Below, in pieces: positions 7,002 through 13,892 of a stretch of 35,717 nucleotides of DNA. Both the position numbers and the translations under genes were made by a program. Where the stretch lies: NCBI GenBank assembly GCA_050741255.1, contig JBOIEQ010000030.1, forward strand, positions 1 through 35,717, read 5' to 3'. The notes under the pieces are model-generated. The model worked only from the letters and a program-made list of their open reading frames with translations. It was not told the origin of the DNA and did no database searches. Each line of letters opens with the position of its first letter. Position 1 is the first letter of the stretch. Source of the stretch: CAZXNF01 sp050741255. GTDB lineage: Bacteria > Pseudomonadota > Gammaproteobacteria > Burkholderiales > SG8-41.

Positions 7002-7057
7002 TTTTCCCCGCGTTGCGCCGAACCGGTGCATCAACCTTTGGCCATTCCCTGACGACC

Positions 7058-8668
7058 TTGGCCGCCGTTCCCCGCTACGACACCGTCATCATCGGCGGCG
7101 GCCACAACGGCCTCGTCTGCGCCGCGTACCTGGCCGCGGCGGGCCTCAAGGTGCGCGTCCTGGAGCGCCGCGGGGTCGCCGGCGGGGCGGCCGTCACCGA
7201 GGAATTCCATCCCGGCTTCCGCAATTCCGTCGCGGCCTACACGGTCAGCCTGCTCGCCCCGGAAGTAATCCGCGACCTGCGCCTCGCCGAACACGGCCTG
7301 CGTATCCTCGAGCGGCCGGTCTCGAACTTTCTGCCCACCGCCGAGGGCGGCTACCTCAAGCTCGGCGGCGGGCTTGCGCGCACGCAGGCCGAAGTCACTA
7401 AGTTTTCCCCGCGCGATGCCGAACGGCTGCCGGCCTATTACGCGATGCTGGAACGCGTGGCCGACGTGCTGCGGGCGCTGGCCCGCGAAACGCCGCCCAA
7501 CGTCGGCGGCGGCCTGGCCGACCTGTTGCGCGCGGCCAGCGTGGGCAACCGCCTGCGCAAACTCGACATGGCGGCGCGCCGCGACCTGCTCGACCTCGTC
7601 GCCAAGAGCGCGGGCGACCTGCTCGACGGCTGGTTCGAGTCCGCGCCGCTCAAGGCGGCGTTCGGCTTCGATGCCGTGGTCGGCAACTACGCCTCCCCGT
7701 ACACCCCCGGCTCGGCCTACGTACTGCTGCACCACGTCTTCGGCGAAGTGAACGGCAAGTCGGGCACCTGGGGCCACGCGGTCGGTGGCATGGGCGCGAT
7801 CACCCAGGCGATGGCGCGTGAAGCGGAGGCGCGCGGCGTCGAGATCACGCTGAACGCGGCGGTGAAACGGATCGAGGCGCACAGCGGCCGTGCGGTTGCC
7901 GTGGAACTGGCGAATGGCGAACGCATCGAGGCGCGCGCGCTGGCCTCCAACCTCAACCCGCGGCTCACCTTCCTCGAGTTGGTGGAACCCGGCGTGCTCG
8001 ACGCCGACTTCGTGCAGCGGCTGCGCAACTACCGCTGCGGCTCGGCGACCTTCCGTATGAACGTCGCGCTGTCGGAATTGCCCGACTTCACCGTGCTGCC
8101 CGGACGCGCCGCCGCCGAGCACCACCAGTCCGGCATCATCCTCGCGCCGACGCTCTCCTACATGGAACGCGCCTACTTCGACGCGCGCACGCACGGCTGG
8201 TCGAAGGAACCCATCGTCGAGGTGCTGATCCCGAGCACGGTGGACGACTCGCTGGCGCCCGCCGGGCAGCACGTCGCGAGCCTGTTCTGCCAGCATTTCA
8301 GCCCGGAACTCGCGGGCGGGCGCACCTGGGACGACTGCCGGGAGGAGGCTGCGGACCTCGTGATCGACACGGTCACGCGCCACGCGCCGAACTTCAAGGC
8401 CGCGGTGCTCGCGCGCCAGATCAATTCGCCGCTCGACCTCGAACGCACCTTCGGCCTGACCGGCGGCGACATTTTCCACGGCGCGCTCAGTCCCGACCAG
8501 CTCTACAGCGCGCGCCCGGTGCTGGGCCACGCGGATTACCGCTCGCCGCTGGCGGGACTGTATGTCTGCGGTTCGGGCGCGCATCCCGGTGGCGGCGTGA
8601 CCGGGCTGCCGGGGCGCAATTGCGCGCGGGAGATGCTCAGGGATTTCCGCGCGGGGAAGCTGAAGTAA
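7058..8668 (+). CDS. FAD-dependent phytoene desaturase-like oxidoreductase (PYROXD2 homologue)
   Basis: The N terminus YDTVIIGGGHNGLVCAAYLA is the FAD-binding Rossmann motif (GGGHNG) followed by the ADP-binding ERRGVAGGAA. The C-terminal block LYVCGSGAHPGGGVTGLPGRNCA closes the FAD site. At about 536 residues, the protein matches the PYROXD2/phytoene-dehydrogenase-related group of amine-oxidase-like flavoproteins, whose bacterial substrates are unknown. It is not adjacent to carotenoid genes. No ATG or GTG precedes the Rossmann motif; the TTG at 7058 is the closest start, while TTG at 7013 would add 15 residues. Neither has a good Shine-Dalgarno sequence, so the start is uncertain. It lies directly downstream of the tRNA gene. 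Confidence 0.85.
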   Translation: MAAVPRYDTVIIGGGHNGLVCAAYLAAAGLKVRVLERRGVAGGAAVTEEFHPGFRNSVAAYTVSLLAPEVIRDLRLAEHGLRILERPVSNFLPTAEGGYLKLGGGLARTQAEVTKFSPRDAERLPAYYAMLERVADVLRALARETPPNVGGGLADLLRAASVGNRLRKLDMAARRDLLDLVAKSAGDLLDGWFESAPLKAAFGFDAVVGNYASPYTPGSAYVLLHHVFGEVNGKSGTWGHAVGGMGAITQAMAREAEARGVEITLNAAVKRIEAHSGRAVAVELANGERIEARALASNLNPRLTFLELVEPGVLDADFVQRLRNYRCGSATFRMNVALSELPDFTVLPGRAAAEHHQSGIILAPTLSYMERAYFDARTHGWSKEPIVEVLIPSTVDDSLAPAGQHVASLFCQHFSPELAGGRTWDDCREEAADLVIDTVTRHAPNFKAAVLARQINSPLDLERTFGLTGGDIFHGALSPDQLYSARPVLGHADYRSPLAGLYVCGSGAHPGGGVTGLPGRNCAREMLRDFRAGKLK

Positions 8669-8677
8669 AAGCGGATC

Positions 8678-8805
8678 GCCGCCAAGGCGCCAAGGACGCC
8701 AAGAAGGTCGAATCCAGATCAGTCGCAGAAACTCAGAGCAAGCAAACAAAAAGCCCCGAAGGTTTTCGCTTCAGCTTTTCTTGGCGTCCTTGGCGCCTTG
8801 GCGGC
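8678..8805. repeat. Palindromic repeat family A, copy 2 (28-bp perfect arms)
   Basis: The arms 8678-8705 and 8778-8805 are exact reverse complements over 28 bp and consist of GCCAAGG-type units with a 9-bp period. The 72-bp spacer differs from that of copy 1. The element lies between two convergent genes, 9 bp after one stop codon and 10 bp before the other. Confidence 0.9.
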
Positions 8806-8815
8806 CACCACTGTT

Positions 8816-9298
8816 CTAGAAGAGGTAAGCCACCACGAACAGTCCGACCATCGCGAACACGAGTACCAGCCGCACGAGGGTGCCGACGAGAAAGCCGATC
8901 CAGGTCGCCACGCCGACGTGCCCCGCCCGCAGCACGCTTTTGCCCGACGCCAGTTCGCCGAGCACGGCGCCGATGAAAGGGCCGAGCACGATCCCGATGA
9001 ATCCCCCGAAGATGCCGAGCACCGTGCCGATGGCCGCGCCGGCCACGGCGAGGCGGCTCGCGCCGACGCGCTTCGCGCCCATGGCGGTCGCGGCGAAATC
9101 CACGACGAAGGTCAGCACCATCAGCGCGCCGGCCACCGTGAGCGGCAGCCAGCCGACTTCGTTGAAGTCGTCGATCCACGCGGCGAGCATCAGCCCCGCG
9201 AACACCAGCGGCGCGCCCGGCAGCGCGGGCAGGATGCTGCCGGCGATGCCGACCGCGATCAGCGCGATCGCGGCGATCCAAAGCAGGGTGACGGTCAT
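8816..9298 (-). CDS. DUF456 family membrane protein
   Basis: The 160-residue protein is almost entirely hydrophobic, with about five membrane segments and many small residues (GIAGSILPALPGAPLVFAGL near the N terminus, GIFGGFIGIVLGPFIGAVLGEL in the middle). The PALPGxPL motif and the glycine-rich repeat are typical of DUF456, a family of inner-membrane proteins of unknown function with glycine-zipper helices. The start is the ATG at 9298, where the family's N-terminal helix begins; the open frame upstream overlaps the divergent esterase and is spurious. It diverges from the esterase gene with only a 21-bp gap. Confidence 0.85.
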   Translation of the reverse strand: MTVTLLWIAAIALIAVGIAGSILPALPGAPLVFAGLMLAAWIDDFNEVGWLPLTVAGALMVLTFVVDFAATAMGAKRVGASRLAVAGAAIGTVLGIFGGFIGIVLGPFIGAVLGELASGKSVLRAGHVGVATWIGFLVGTLVRLVLVFAMVGLFVVAYLF

Positions 9299-9319
9299 GG
9301 GCTGGTGTAAGCTTCGTGT

Positions 9320-9943
9320 GTGTCGGGGAGGAGAACAATAGCGCGGGCGTGCGCGGCCCTGCTGATCATTGTCACATGCGCGGCGTGCGGACCCAAGGTC
9401 CCGCCGCTGCCGAAGCTCGGCACGCAGGACGTCGTGCTGGCCTTCGGCGACAGCCTCACCTACGGCACGGGCGCCGCCGAACACGAAAGCTATCCCGTCG
9501 TGCTGCAGCAACTGATCGGCCGCACGGTCGTGCGTTCCGGCGTGCCGGGCGAAGTCTCCGCGCAGGGCCTCGAGCGCCTCGAGGCGGTGCTGGACGAAGT
9601 GAAGCCCCGTATCGTCATCGTCTGCCTCGGCGGCAACGACCTGCTGCGCAAGATTCCCGATGCCCAGATCGCGGCCAACCTGCGCGGCATCCTGCGCGCG
9701 GTGAAGGCGAAGGGCGCGTCCGCGGTGCTGGTCGGCGTGCCGCGGCCGCAACTGCTGTCGGCGGCGCCCGAGTTCTACGCCGGGATCGCGAAAGAGTTCG
9801 ACGTCCCGTACGAAGGCGTTGCCGTGAAGGACGTGCTGTACAACGCCAGGCTCAAATCCGATCCGATCCATCCGAACGCCGCCGGCTACCGCCAGATGGC
9901 AGAGAACATTGCAAAGCTGTTGAAGCAGGCGGGCGCGACATGA
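9320..9943 (+). CDS. SGNH/GDSL esterase (TesA/arylesterase-like), exported
   Basis: The 207-residue protein carries all SGNH blocks: GDSL with nucleophile S44, the block I-II spacing to SGVPGEV, GGND with N107, and DPIHPN with D182 and H185. The family hydrolyses esters and thioesters in the periplasm (TesA, arylesterase). The N-terminal ARACAALLIIVTCAAC is a signal peptide, possibly lipidated at C23, though the -3 residue is cysteine rather than Leu. GTG at 9320 is taken as the start, but the strong Shine-Dalgarno sequence GGGAGGAG sits inside the frame (about 9326-9333) and points to ATA at 9338, so the true start is open. Its stop overlaps the start of the MFS gene. Confidence 0.88.
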   Translation: MSGRRTIARACAALLIIVTCAACGPKVPPLPKLGTQDVVLAFGDSLTYGTGAAEHESYPVVLQQLIGRTVVRSGVPGEVSAQGLERLEAVLDEVKPRIVIVCLGGNDLLRKIPDAQIAANLRGILRAVKAKGASAVLVGVPRPQLLSAAPEFYAGIAKEFDVPYEGVAVKDVLYNARLKSDPIHPNAAGYRQMAENIAKLLKQAGAT

Positions 9944-11151
9944 AGGCACGGTCTCCGGTCTCCCTGATCGCGCTCATGTGCGTGGCCGAGATGCTCTCGA
10001 TGACCGGCTTCGCCACCTATACGACGCTGATCCCGGTGCTGACGAAGGACTGGGGCATGAGCAATTCGGAAGCCGGGCTCCTGAGCGGCGTGTTCTACAT
10101 CGGCTACATGACGGCGGTGCCGGTGCTCGCGAGCCTGACCGATCGCATGGATTCGCGCCGCGTGTATGCCTTCTCCTGTGTGATGGCCAGCGCGGGCGCG
10201 GTGTGCTTCGCGCTCTTCGCGCACGATCTCGCGAGCGCCGCGGCGTGCCAGTTCCTGATCGGCCTGGGCCTCGCGGGCACCTACATGCCGGGTCTCAAGG
10301 CGCTCACCGACCACCTGGAAGGGACCGCGCAGTCGCGCGGCACGGCGTTCTACGTCGCTTTCTTCGGCGGCGGGTCCTCGCTGTCCATTCTCGCCAGCGG
10401 CGCGCTTGGCGCGCATTTTCCGTGGCAGGCGGCATTCGTGTTCGCCGCGGTCGGTCCGCTGCTGGCCGCACCGCTGGTGCTGTGGGGGATGCCGCACAAG
10501 AAGCCGCTCGCGCGGGTGAAGGGCGCCCTGCTCGATTTCCGGCCGGTGCTGCGGGACCGCAAGACGATGCTGTACGTGCTCGGTTATTCGATGCACAACT
10601 ACGAACTGTTCGGGCAGCGCTCGTGGATGGTGGCCTTCCTTGTCTTCTGCGCGAGCCTGCGGGCGGACGGCGCGGGGCAACTGGCGGCCGCCGCGACATT
10701 GGCGGCCATGGTGAATGTGATGGGCCCCATCGGCAGCATCACGGGCAACGAGCTCGCGCTGCGCTACGGGCGCACGCGCGTGATCTTCATCGCGATGGGC
10801 CTGTCGGGCCTGTTCGCCTGCGGACTCGGGTTGATCGCGGGACTGCCGTTGTGGGCCGTATTCGCCATCATGTGCGTGCACTACTTCCTGATGCTGGGCG
10901 ACTCCGCGGCGCTGACCTCGGGCATGGTGGCCACGGCGCCGCCGCAACTGCGCGGCTCGGCAATGGCGGTCTATTCCTTCGTGGGCTTCGGCGCGGCCTT
11001 CCTCGCGCCGCTGGTGTTCGGCGTGGTGCTCGACCTTGCCGGTGGCCGCAACGACCGAACGGCGTGGGCGCTGGCCTTCGTCAGCATCGGGATCTTCGGC
11101 GTGCTGTCGCCGGTGGCGCGGTTTGTGTATCGGCGTGGAGCGCGAAATTAA
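9940..11151 (+). CDS. Major facilitator superfamily transporter
   Basis: This 403-residue protein has about 12 membrane segments. The family's loop 2-3 motif appears as SLTDRMDSRRVY (about 65-76), and a second half-repeat occurs around ALRYGRTRVIF. It belongs to the MFS sugar/drug-type porters of the inner membrane; the substrate is not identifiable. Its ATG overlaps the esterase stop as ATGA, so the two are translationally coupled and likely functionally related (for example, export or uptake of an ester or its product; this is inference). The stop codon lies inside the left inverted repeat of the AT-rich island. Confidence 0.88.
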   Translation: MKARSPVSLIALMCVAEMLSMTGFATYTTLIPVLTKDWGMSNSEAGLLSGVFYIGYMTAVPVLASLTDRMDSRRVYAFSCVMASAGAVCFALFAHDLASAAACQFLIGLGLAGTYMPGLKALTDHLEGTAQSRGTAFYVAFFGGGSSLSILASGALGAHFPWQAAFVFAAVGPLLAAPLVLWGMPHKKPLARVKGALLDFRPVLRDRKTMLYVLGYSMHNYELFGQRSWMVAFLVFCASLRADGAGQLAAAATLAAMVNVMGPIGSITGNELALRYGRTRVIFIAMGLSGLFACGLGLIAGLPLWAVFAIMCVHYFLMLGDSAALTSGMVATAPPQLRGSAMAVYSFVGFGAAFLAPLVFGVVLDLAGGRNDRTAWALAFVSIGIFGVLSPVARFVYRRGARN

Positions 11152-11170
11152 TCGTGGTCTGTCCCCGATG
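11150..11170 (+). repeat. Left inverted repeat of the AT-rich island
   Basis: A 21-bp sequence containing CGTGGTCTGTCCCC (11153-11166) matches the reverse complement of 12111-12131 at 17 of 21 positions, with a 13-bp core at 12 of 13. A shorter direct copy, TGGTCTGTCTC, follows at 11209-11219. The repeat starts within the MFS stop codon. Confidence 0.7.
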
Positions 11171-11265
11171 GGTCCTTTACTATTTTTGAGACGCGCTCTA
11201 GAAAATACTGGTCTGTCTCTTATTATTCGCTGGCAACAATTGGCTACGACCCCATTTGTTCGAGA

Positions 11266-12090
11266 CTAGGTAGACCAATGTTGAAAAAAAGCAGCTGGAA
11301 TAATCTCCGAATCAATCTTGACTTCGATTCCTCTAAGCAACGCGATCCTTGCCAACCCCGCAGCGATAAAATCGAAGCACAAAGCGTTGTAAATCTTGCC
11401 CCCTCCATATCCCAACGGGTATCGGTCACCTCTGGATTTACCACGTGCTAAATACTCCGTCTCGGCTCGCGCAAGAAGCGCGTTCACTCTTTCATTATTC
11501 GATCCGCGAATGGCATCAAGAATCTCGAAGTGCACAGGGTACAACGTTTTTTCGGGCAGCTTCCCAATTGGGTAGCTATCGAATCTCGTATCATCGTTAC
11601 TGAACATAGCAAGGCTGCGAATTAACAATGGGCTTTCGACATTTGGTTCAGGATCTTGTCCTTGGAAAATAGCGGAGAGACTTGAGGCCACAACTACATC
11701 ACAGCATTCTTTTTGGCCCGCCAATAACCCGCAAAAAAAAGGCTCAAAGAGCTCGGAGAATCTAAAGCGCGCAAAAGCGGGATCACCGATGCCTTCGGCT
11801 TCCAATGATCTCACCAGCAATGGGTACTGGCTAATGTAGAAAGCCCCTTCTGCAAAGGCGATTTTAGCCTTGTTCGCATCGCCTTCAAAACGAAAGATCG
11901 CCATACCTTTTTGTAGCGCATTGAGACAGGCTCGACGACTAGTTCCCATGTTCGCTGAAAAACGCTTCTCGTCACAGTTTGCCGAAAAAGCTTGCGGAAA
12001 ATTTTCCTCAAGATTCCAACGAACATTCTCCAAGATGCGCGCAAATTGGCTTGCGATCTCGCCTTCACGTGCATTTACAGACTTAGCCAT
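11266..12090 (-). CDS. Hypothetical protein, AT-rich gene; tentatively an Imm49-like immunity protein
   Basis: The 274-residue product is mainly helical with no signal peptide or membrane segment. Base composition and codon choice (many A/T-ending codons, AAA/AAT runs) contrast sharply with the GC-rich neighbours, indicating recent acquisition. The C-terminal third (LARAETEYLARGK, then FIAAGLARIALLRGIEVKIDSEIIPAAFF) recalls the end of Imm49-type polymorphic-toxin immunity proteins, where a helical repeat finishes with an ALA-x-RG-x-x-ID/VES-x-x-x-P pattern. This is a recollection-level match and could be wrong. No toxin gene is adjacent. The start has no clear Shine-Dalgarno sequence. The gene sits between inverted repeats as the only ORF in a 0.98-kb island. 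Confidence 0.6.
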   Translation of the reverse strand: MAKSVNAREGEIASQFARILENVRWNLEENFPQAFSANCDEKRFSANMGTSRRACLNALQKGMAIFRFEGDANKAKIAFAEGAFYISQYPLLVRSLEAEGIGDPAFARFRFSELFEPFFCGLLAGQKECCDVVVASSLSAIFQGQDPEPNVESPLLIRSLAMFSNDDTRFDSYPIGKLPEKTLYPVHFEILDAIRGSNNERVNALLARAETEYLARGKSRGDRYPLGYGGGKIYNALCFDFIAAGLARIALLRGIEVKIDSEIIPAAFFQHWST

Positions 12091-12110
12091 TATTGCTGAA
12101 AATTATGAAA

Positions 12111-12131
12111 CTTCAGGGTCAGACCACGTTT
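12111..12131 (-). repeat. Right inverted repeat of the AT-rich island
   Basis: It contains GGGTCAGACCACG (12116-12128), the reverse complement of the left repeat core with one mismatch. GC-rich host-like sequence resumes immediately outside it. No flanking target duplication is obvious. Confidence 0.7.
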
Positions 12132-12156
12132 TCCATTCCCGCGAACGGCGCGCGAG

Positions 12157-12732
12157 TCAGGCCCGTTCCGGCCCGCGGTTCGGACCGGTGTAATGCGCCG
12201 GCCAGCGCTCGAGCACCGCTTCCGAGTCGTCCTTGTACACGTGGCAGGCGTTCAGTTGATAAGGCTTGCGCGTCGAGGGTGGCTTGCCGGTATTGCGCGC
12301 GTCGCGCGCGCGGCCGGTGGCCTGGAACGCGGTGGTGCCGAGCGGCATCAGCAGCTCGACCAGGTGCGTGCAGCCCTTGGTGCCGCCGAGCAGTTCCAGC
12401 GTTTTCCTGCGCCAGCCGGGGCCGATGGTGGCGCCCTTCAGGGCCTGGAAGTTCGGCGTGATGTCGCCGCAATGCGAATACGGGCTTGCGTCCGTGGATG
12501 CAGCAACGTCGTGGACCTTCAGGTCGAGATCGACCGTCAGCCGCAGCCACATGTCGTGCACCGGCTCGCCGGGTTCGCGCGTGCTTCTGCCGCCGCGCCG
12601 GGTGTGCGGGTAAGTCTTCACGTCCGTGAGGTGGCCCTCGATGTCCCACAGGCCGTCCGCGCGTTCGTACCCCTGGCAGACGATGGTGCGCGTGTGTTTC
12701 AGTTCGCGCGGGGCGGGCGGGGGCAGTGGCAT
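12157..12732 (-). CDS. DUF2889 domain protein
   Basis: The 191-residue soluble protein has the DUF2889 pattern: an early HTRTIVCQGYERADGLWDIEGHL strand pair, HDMWLRLTVD, a central ASPYSHCGD and a GxTKGCTHLVELL helix with conserved cysteine and histidine. DUF2889 has no established biochemical role, although family members recur near acyl-CoA and aromatic degradation genes. It is the last gene of the long reverse-strand run, 7 bp after the DUF1289 gene. It ends 26 bp before the right inverted repeat of the island, which may therefore have been inserted just beyond the operon's end. Confidence 0.85.
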   Translation of the reverse strand: MPLPPPAPRELKHTRTIVCQGYERADGLWDIEGHLTDVKTYPHTRRGGRSTREPGEPVHDMWLRLTVDLDLKVHDVAASTDASPYSHCGDITPNFQALKGATIGPGWRRKTLELLGGTKGCTHLVELLMPLGTTAFQATGRARDARNTGKPPSTRKPYQLNACHVYKDDSEAVLERWPAHYTGPNRGPERA

Positions 12733-12739
12733 GACGCTC

Positions 12740-12934
12740 CTATTTGGTGACCAGCGGCAACTCGGGGATCAGCGCGCGCCTCTCGGCGCACAAGGCCAGC
12801 AGCGCGTGTTTCTGCACGGGCGTGTAACGCTCCCACTGCGAGATCTCGTCCAGCGTGCGCCAGCAGCCGCGGCACCAGCCGGTCGGCTCGTCGATCACGC
12901 AGATGCGGTTGCAGGGCGACGGAATGTCCGCCAT
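12740..12934 (-). CDS. DUF1289 small cysteine-rich protein
   Basis: The 64-residue protein starts SPCNRICVIDEPTGWCRGCW, with the four conserved cysteines (C8, C12, C21, C24) and the following TLDEISQW typical of DUF1289. The spacing suggests a metal or Fe-S site, but the function is unknown. Its start codon is 1 bp from the liuE stop codon, so it is translationally coupled to HMG-CoA lyase. Confidence 0.88.
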   Translation of the reverse strand: MADIPSPCNRICVIDEPTGWCRGCWRTLDEISQWERYTPVQKHALLALCAERRALIPELPLVTK

Positions 12935-12935
12935 C

Positions 12936-13844
12936 TCAGGCGGCCTTCTTCGCGGCGAGGGCGCGGGCCACGCGTGAGCCGGACGGCCGGCCGAGGTGCG
13001 CGCTGATGAAGGCGCCGGCGGCGGCGAGCTTGTCCATGTCCACGCCGGTGGCGATGCCGAGGCCGTTCAGCATGTACAGCACGTCCTCGGTAGCGACGTT
13101 GCCGGTGGCGCCCTTGGCGTACGGGCAGCCGCCGAGTCCCGCGACCGAGCTGTCGTAGGTCGCCACGCCCAGATCCAGCGCGGCGAGCGTGTTGGCGAGC
13201 GCCTGGCCGTAGGTGTCGTGAAAGTGGCCGGCGAGTTTCGTCACCGGCACGTACTGCGCGACGTCCTCGATCACCGCGCGCGTCTGGCCGGGCGTGCCGG
13301 CGCCGATGGTGTCGGCGATGGTGATTTCGTAGCAGCCCATCGCGTACAGGGCGCGCGCGAGCTTCGTCACCTGCGCGGGCTTCACCTCGCCCTCGTAGGG
13401 ACAGCCGAGGCAGACGGAAATGTCGCCGCGCACGCGCAGGCCCGCCTTGAGCGCGGCCTCGGCGACTTCGGCGAAGCGCGCGAGGCCCTCGTCGATCGTG
13501 CAGTTGGTGTTCTTCTTCGAAAACGCCTCGGTCGCGGCGCCGAACACGACGGCTTCCTCGCAGCCGGCGGCGATCGCGCCTTCCAGGCCTTTCATGTTGG
13601 GCACGAGTACGGGGTACGACACGCCGGGCTTGCGTGTGATGGCCGCCATCACGTCCGCGTTGTCGGCCATCTGCGGCACCCATTTGGGCGAGACGAAGGC
13701 GGTGGCTTCGATGACGGGCAGCCCGGCCGCCGACAGCAGGTCGATCAGCTCGACCTTGATCGCGGTGGGCACCGGCAGCGGTTCGTTTTGCAGGCCGTCG
13801 CGGGGACCGACTTCGACGAGCTTGACGCGGGAGGGGAGGGCCAT
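12936..13844 (-). CDS. liuE: Hydroxymethylglutaryl-CoA lyase
   Basis: The 302-residue TIM-barrel enzyme cleaves HMG-CoA to acetyl-CoA and acetoacetate, the last carbon-splitting step of leucine breakdown. Diagnostic motifs are VEVGPRDGLQNE (10-21; R15 and D16 at the active site), HFHD with metal ligands H207 and H209, and the signature GLGGCPYAKGATGN with catalytic C240. The ATG at 13844 matches the family N terminus (MALPSRVKLVEVG); the longer frame upstream is not needed. It lies after liuC and a membrane protein gene in the same orientation, and is coupled downstream to DUF1289. Confidence 0.95.
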   Translation of the reverse strand: MALPSRVKLVEVGPRDGLQNEPLPVPTAIKVELIDLLSAAGLPVIEATAFVSPKWVPQMADNADVMAAITRKPGVSYPVLVPNMKGLEGAIAAGCEEAVVFGAATEAFSKKNTNCTIDEGLARFAEVAEAALKAGLRVRGDISVCLGCPYEGEVKPAQVTKLARALYAMGCYEITIADTIGAGTPGQTRAVIEDVAQYVPVTKLAGHFHDTYGQALANTLAALDLGVATYDSSVAGLGGCPYAKGATGNVATEDVLYMLNGLGIATGVDMDKLAAAGAFISAHLGRPSGSRVARALAAKKAA

Positions 13845-13875
13845 GGGATGCGCTGCGGCAGGTGGGTCGTGTGAA

Positions 13876-13892
13876 GGCGCTATTTTAGCGCC
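13876..13892 (-). other. Short hairpin over the stop codon of the membrane spermidine-synthase-like gene
   Basis: GGCGCTA and TAGCGCC are perfect 7-bp arms around TTT, and the stop codon (13882-13880 on the reverse strand) lies in one arm. There is no T-run. It may slow decay or mark a processing point between this gene and liuE. Confidence 0.4.

Noticed and set aside
5280..8805. CRISPR-like array from the GCCAAGG repeats
   Set aside because: Units are tandem and palindromic without unique spacers of regular length, and there are no cas genes.
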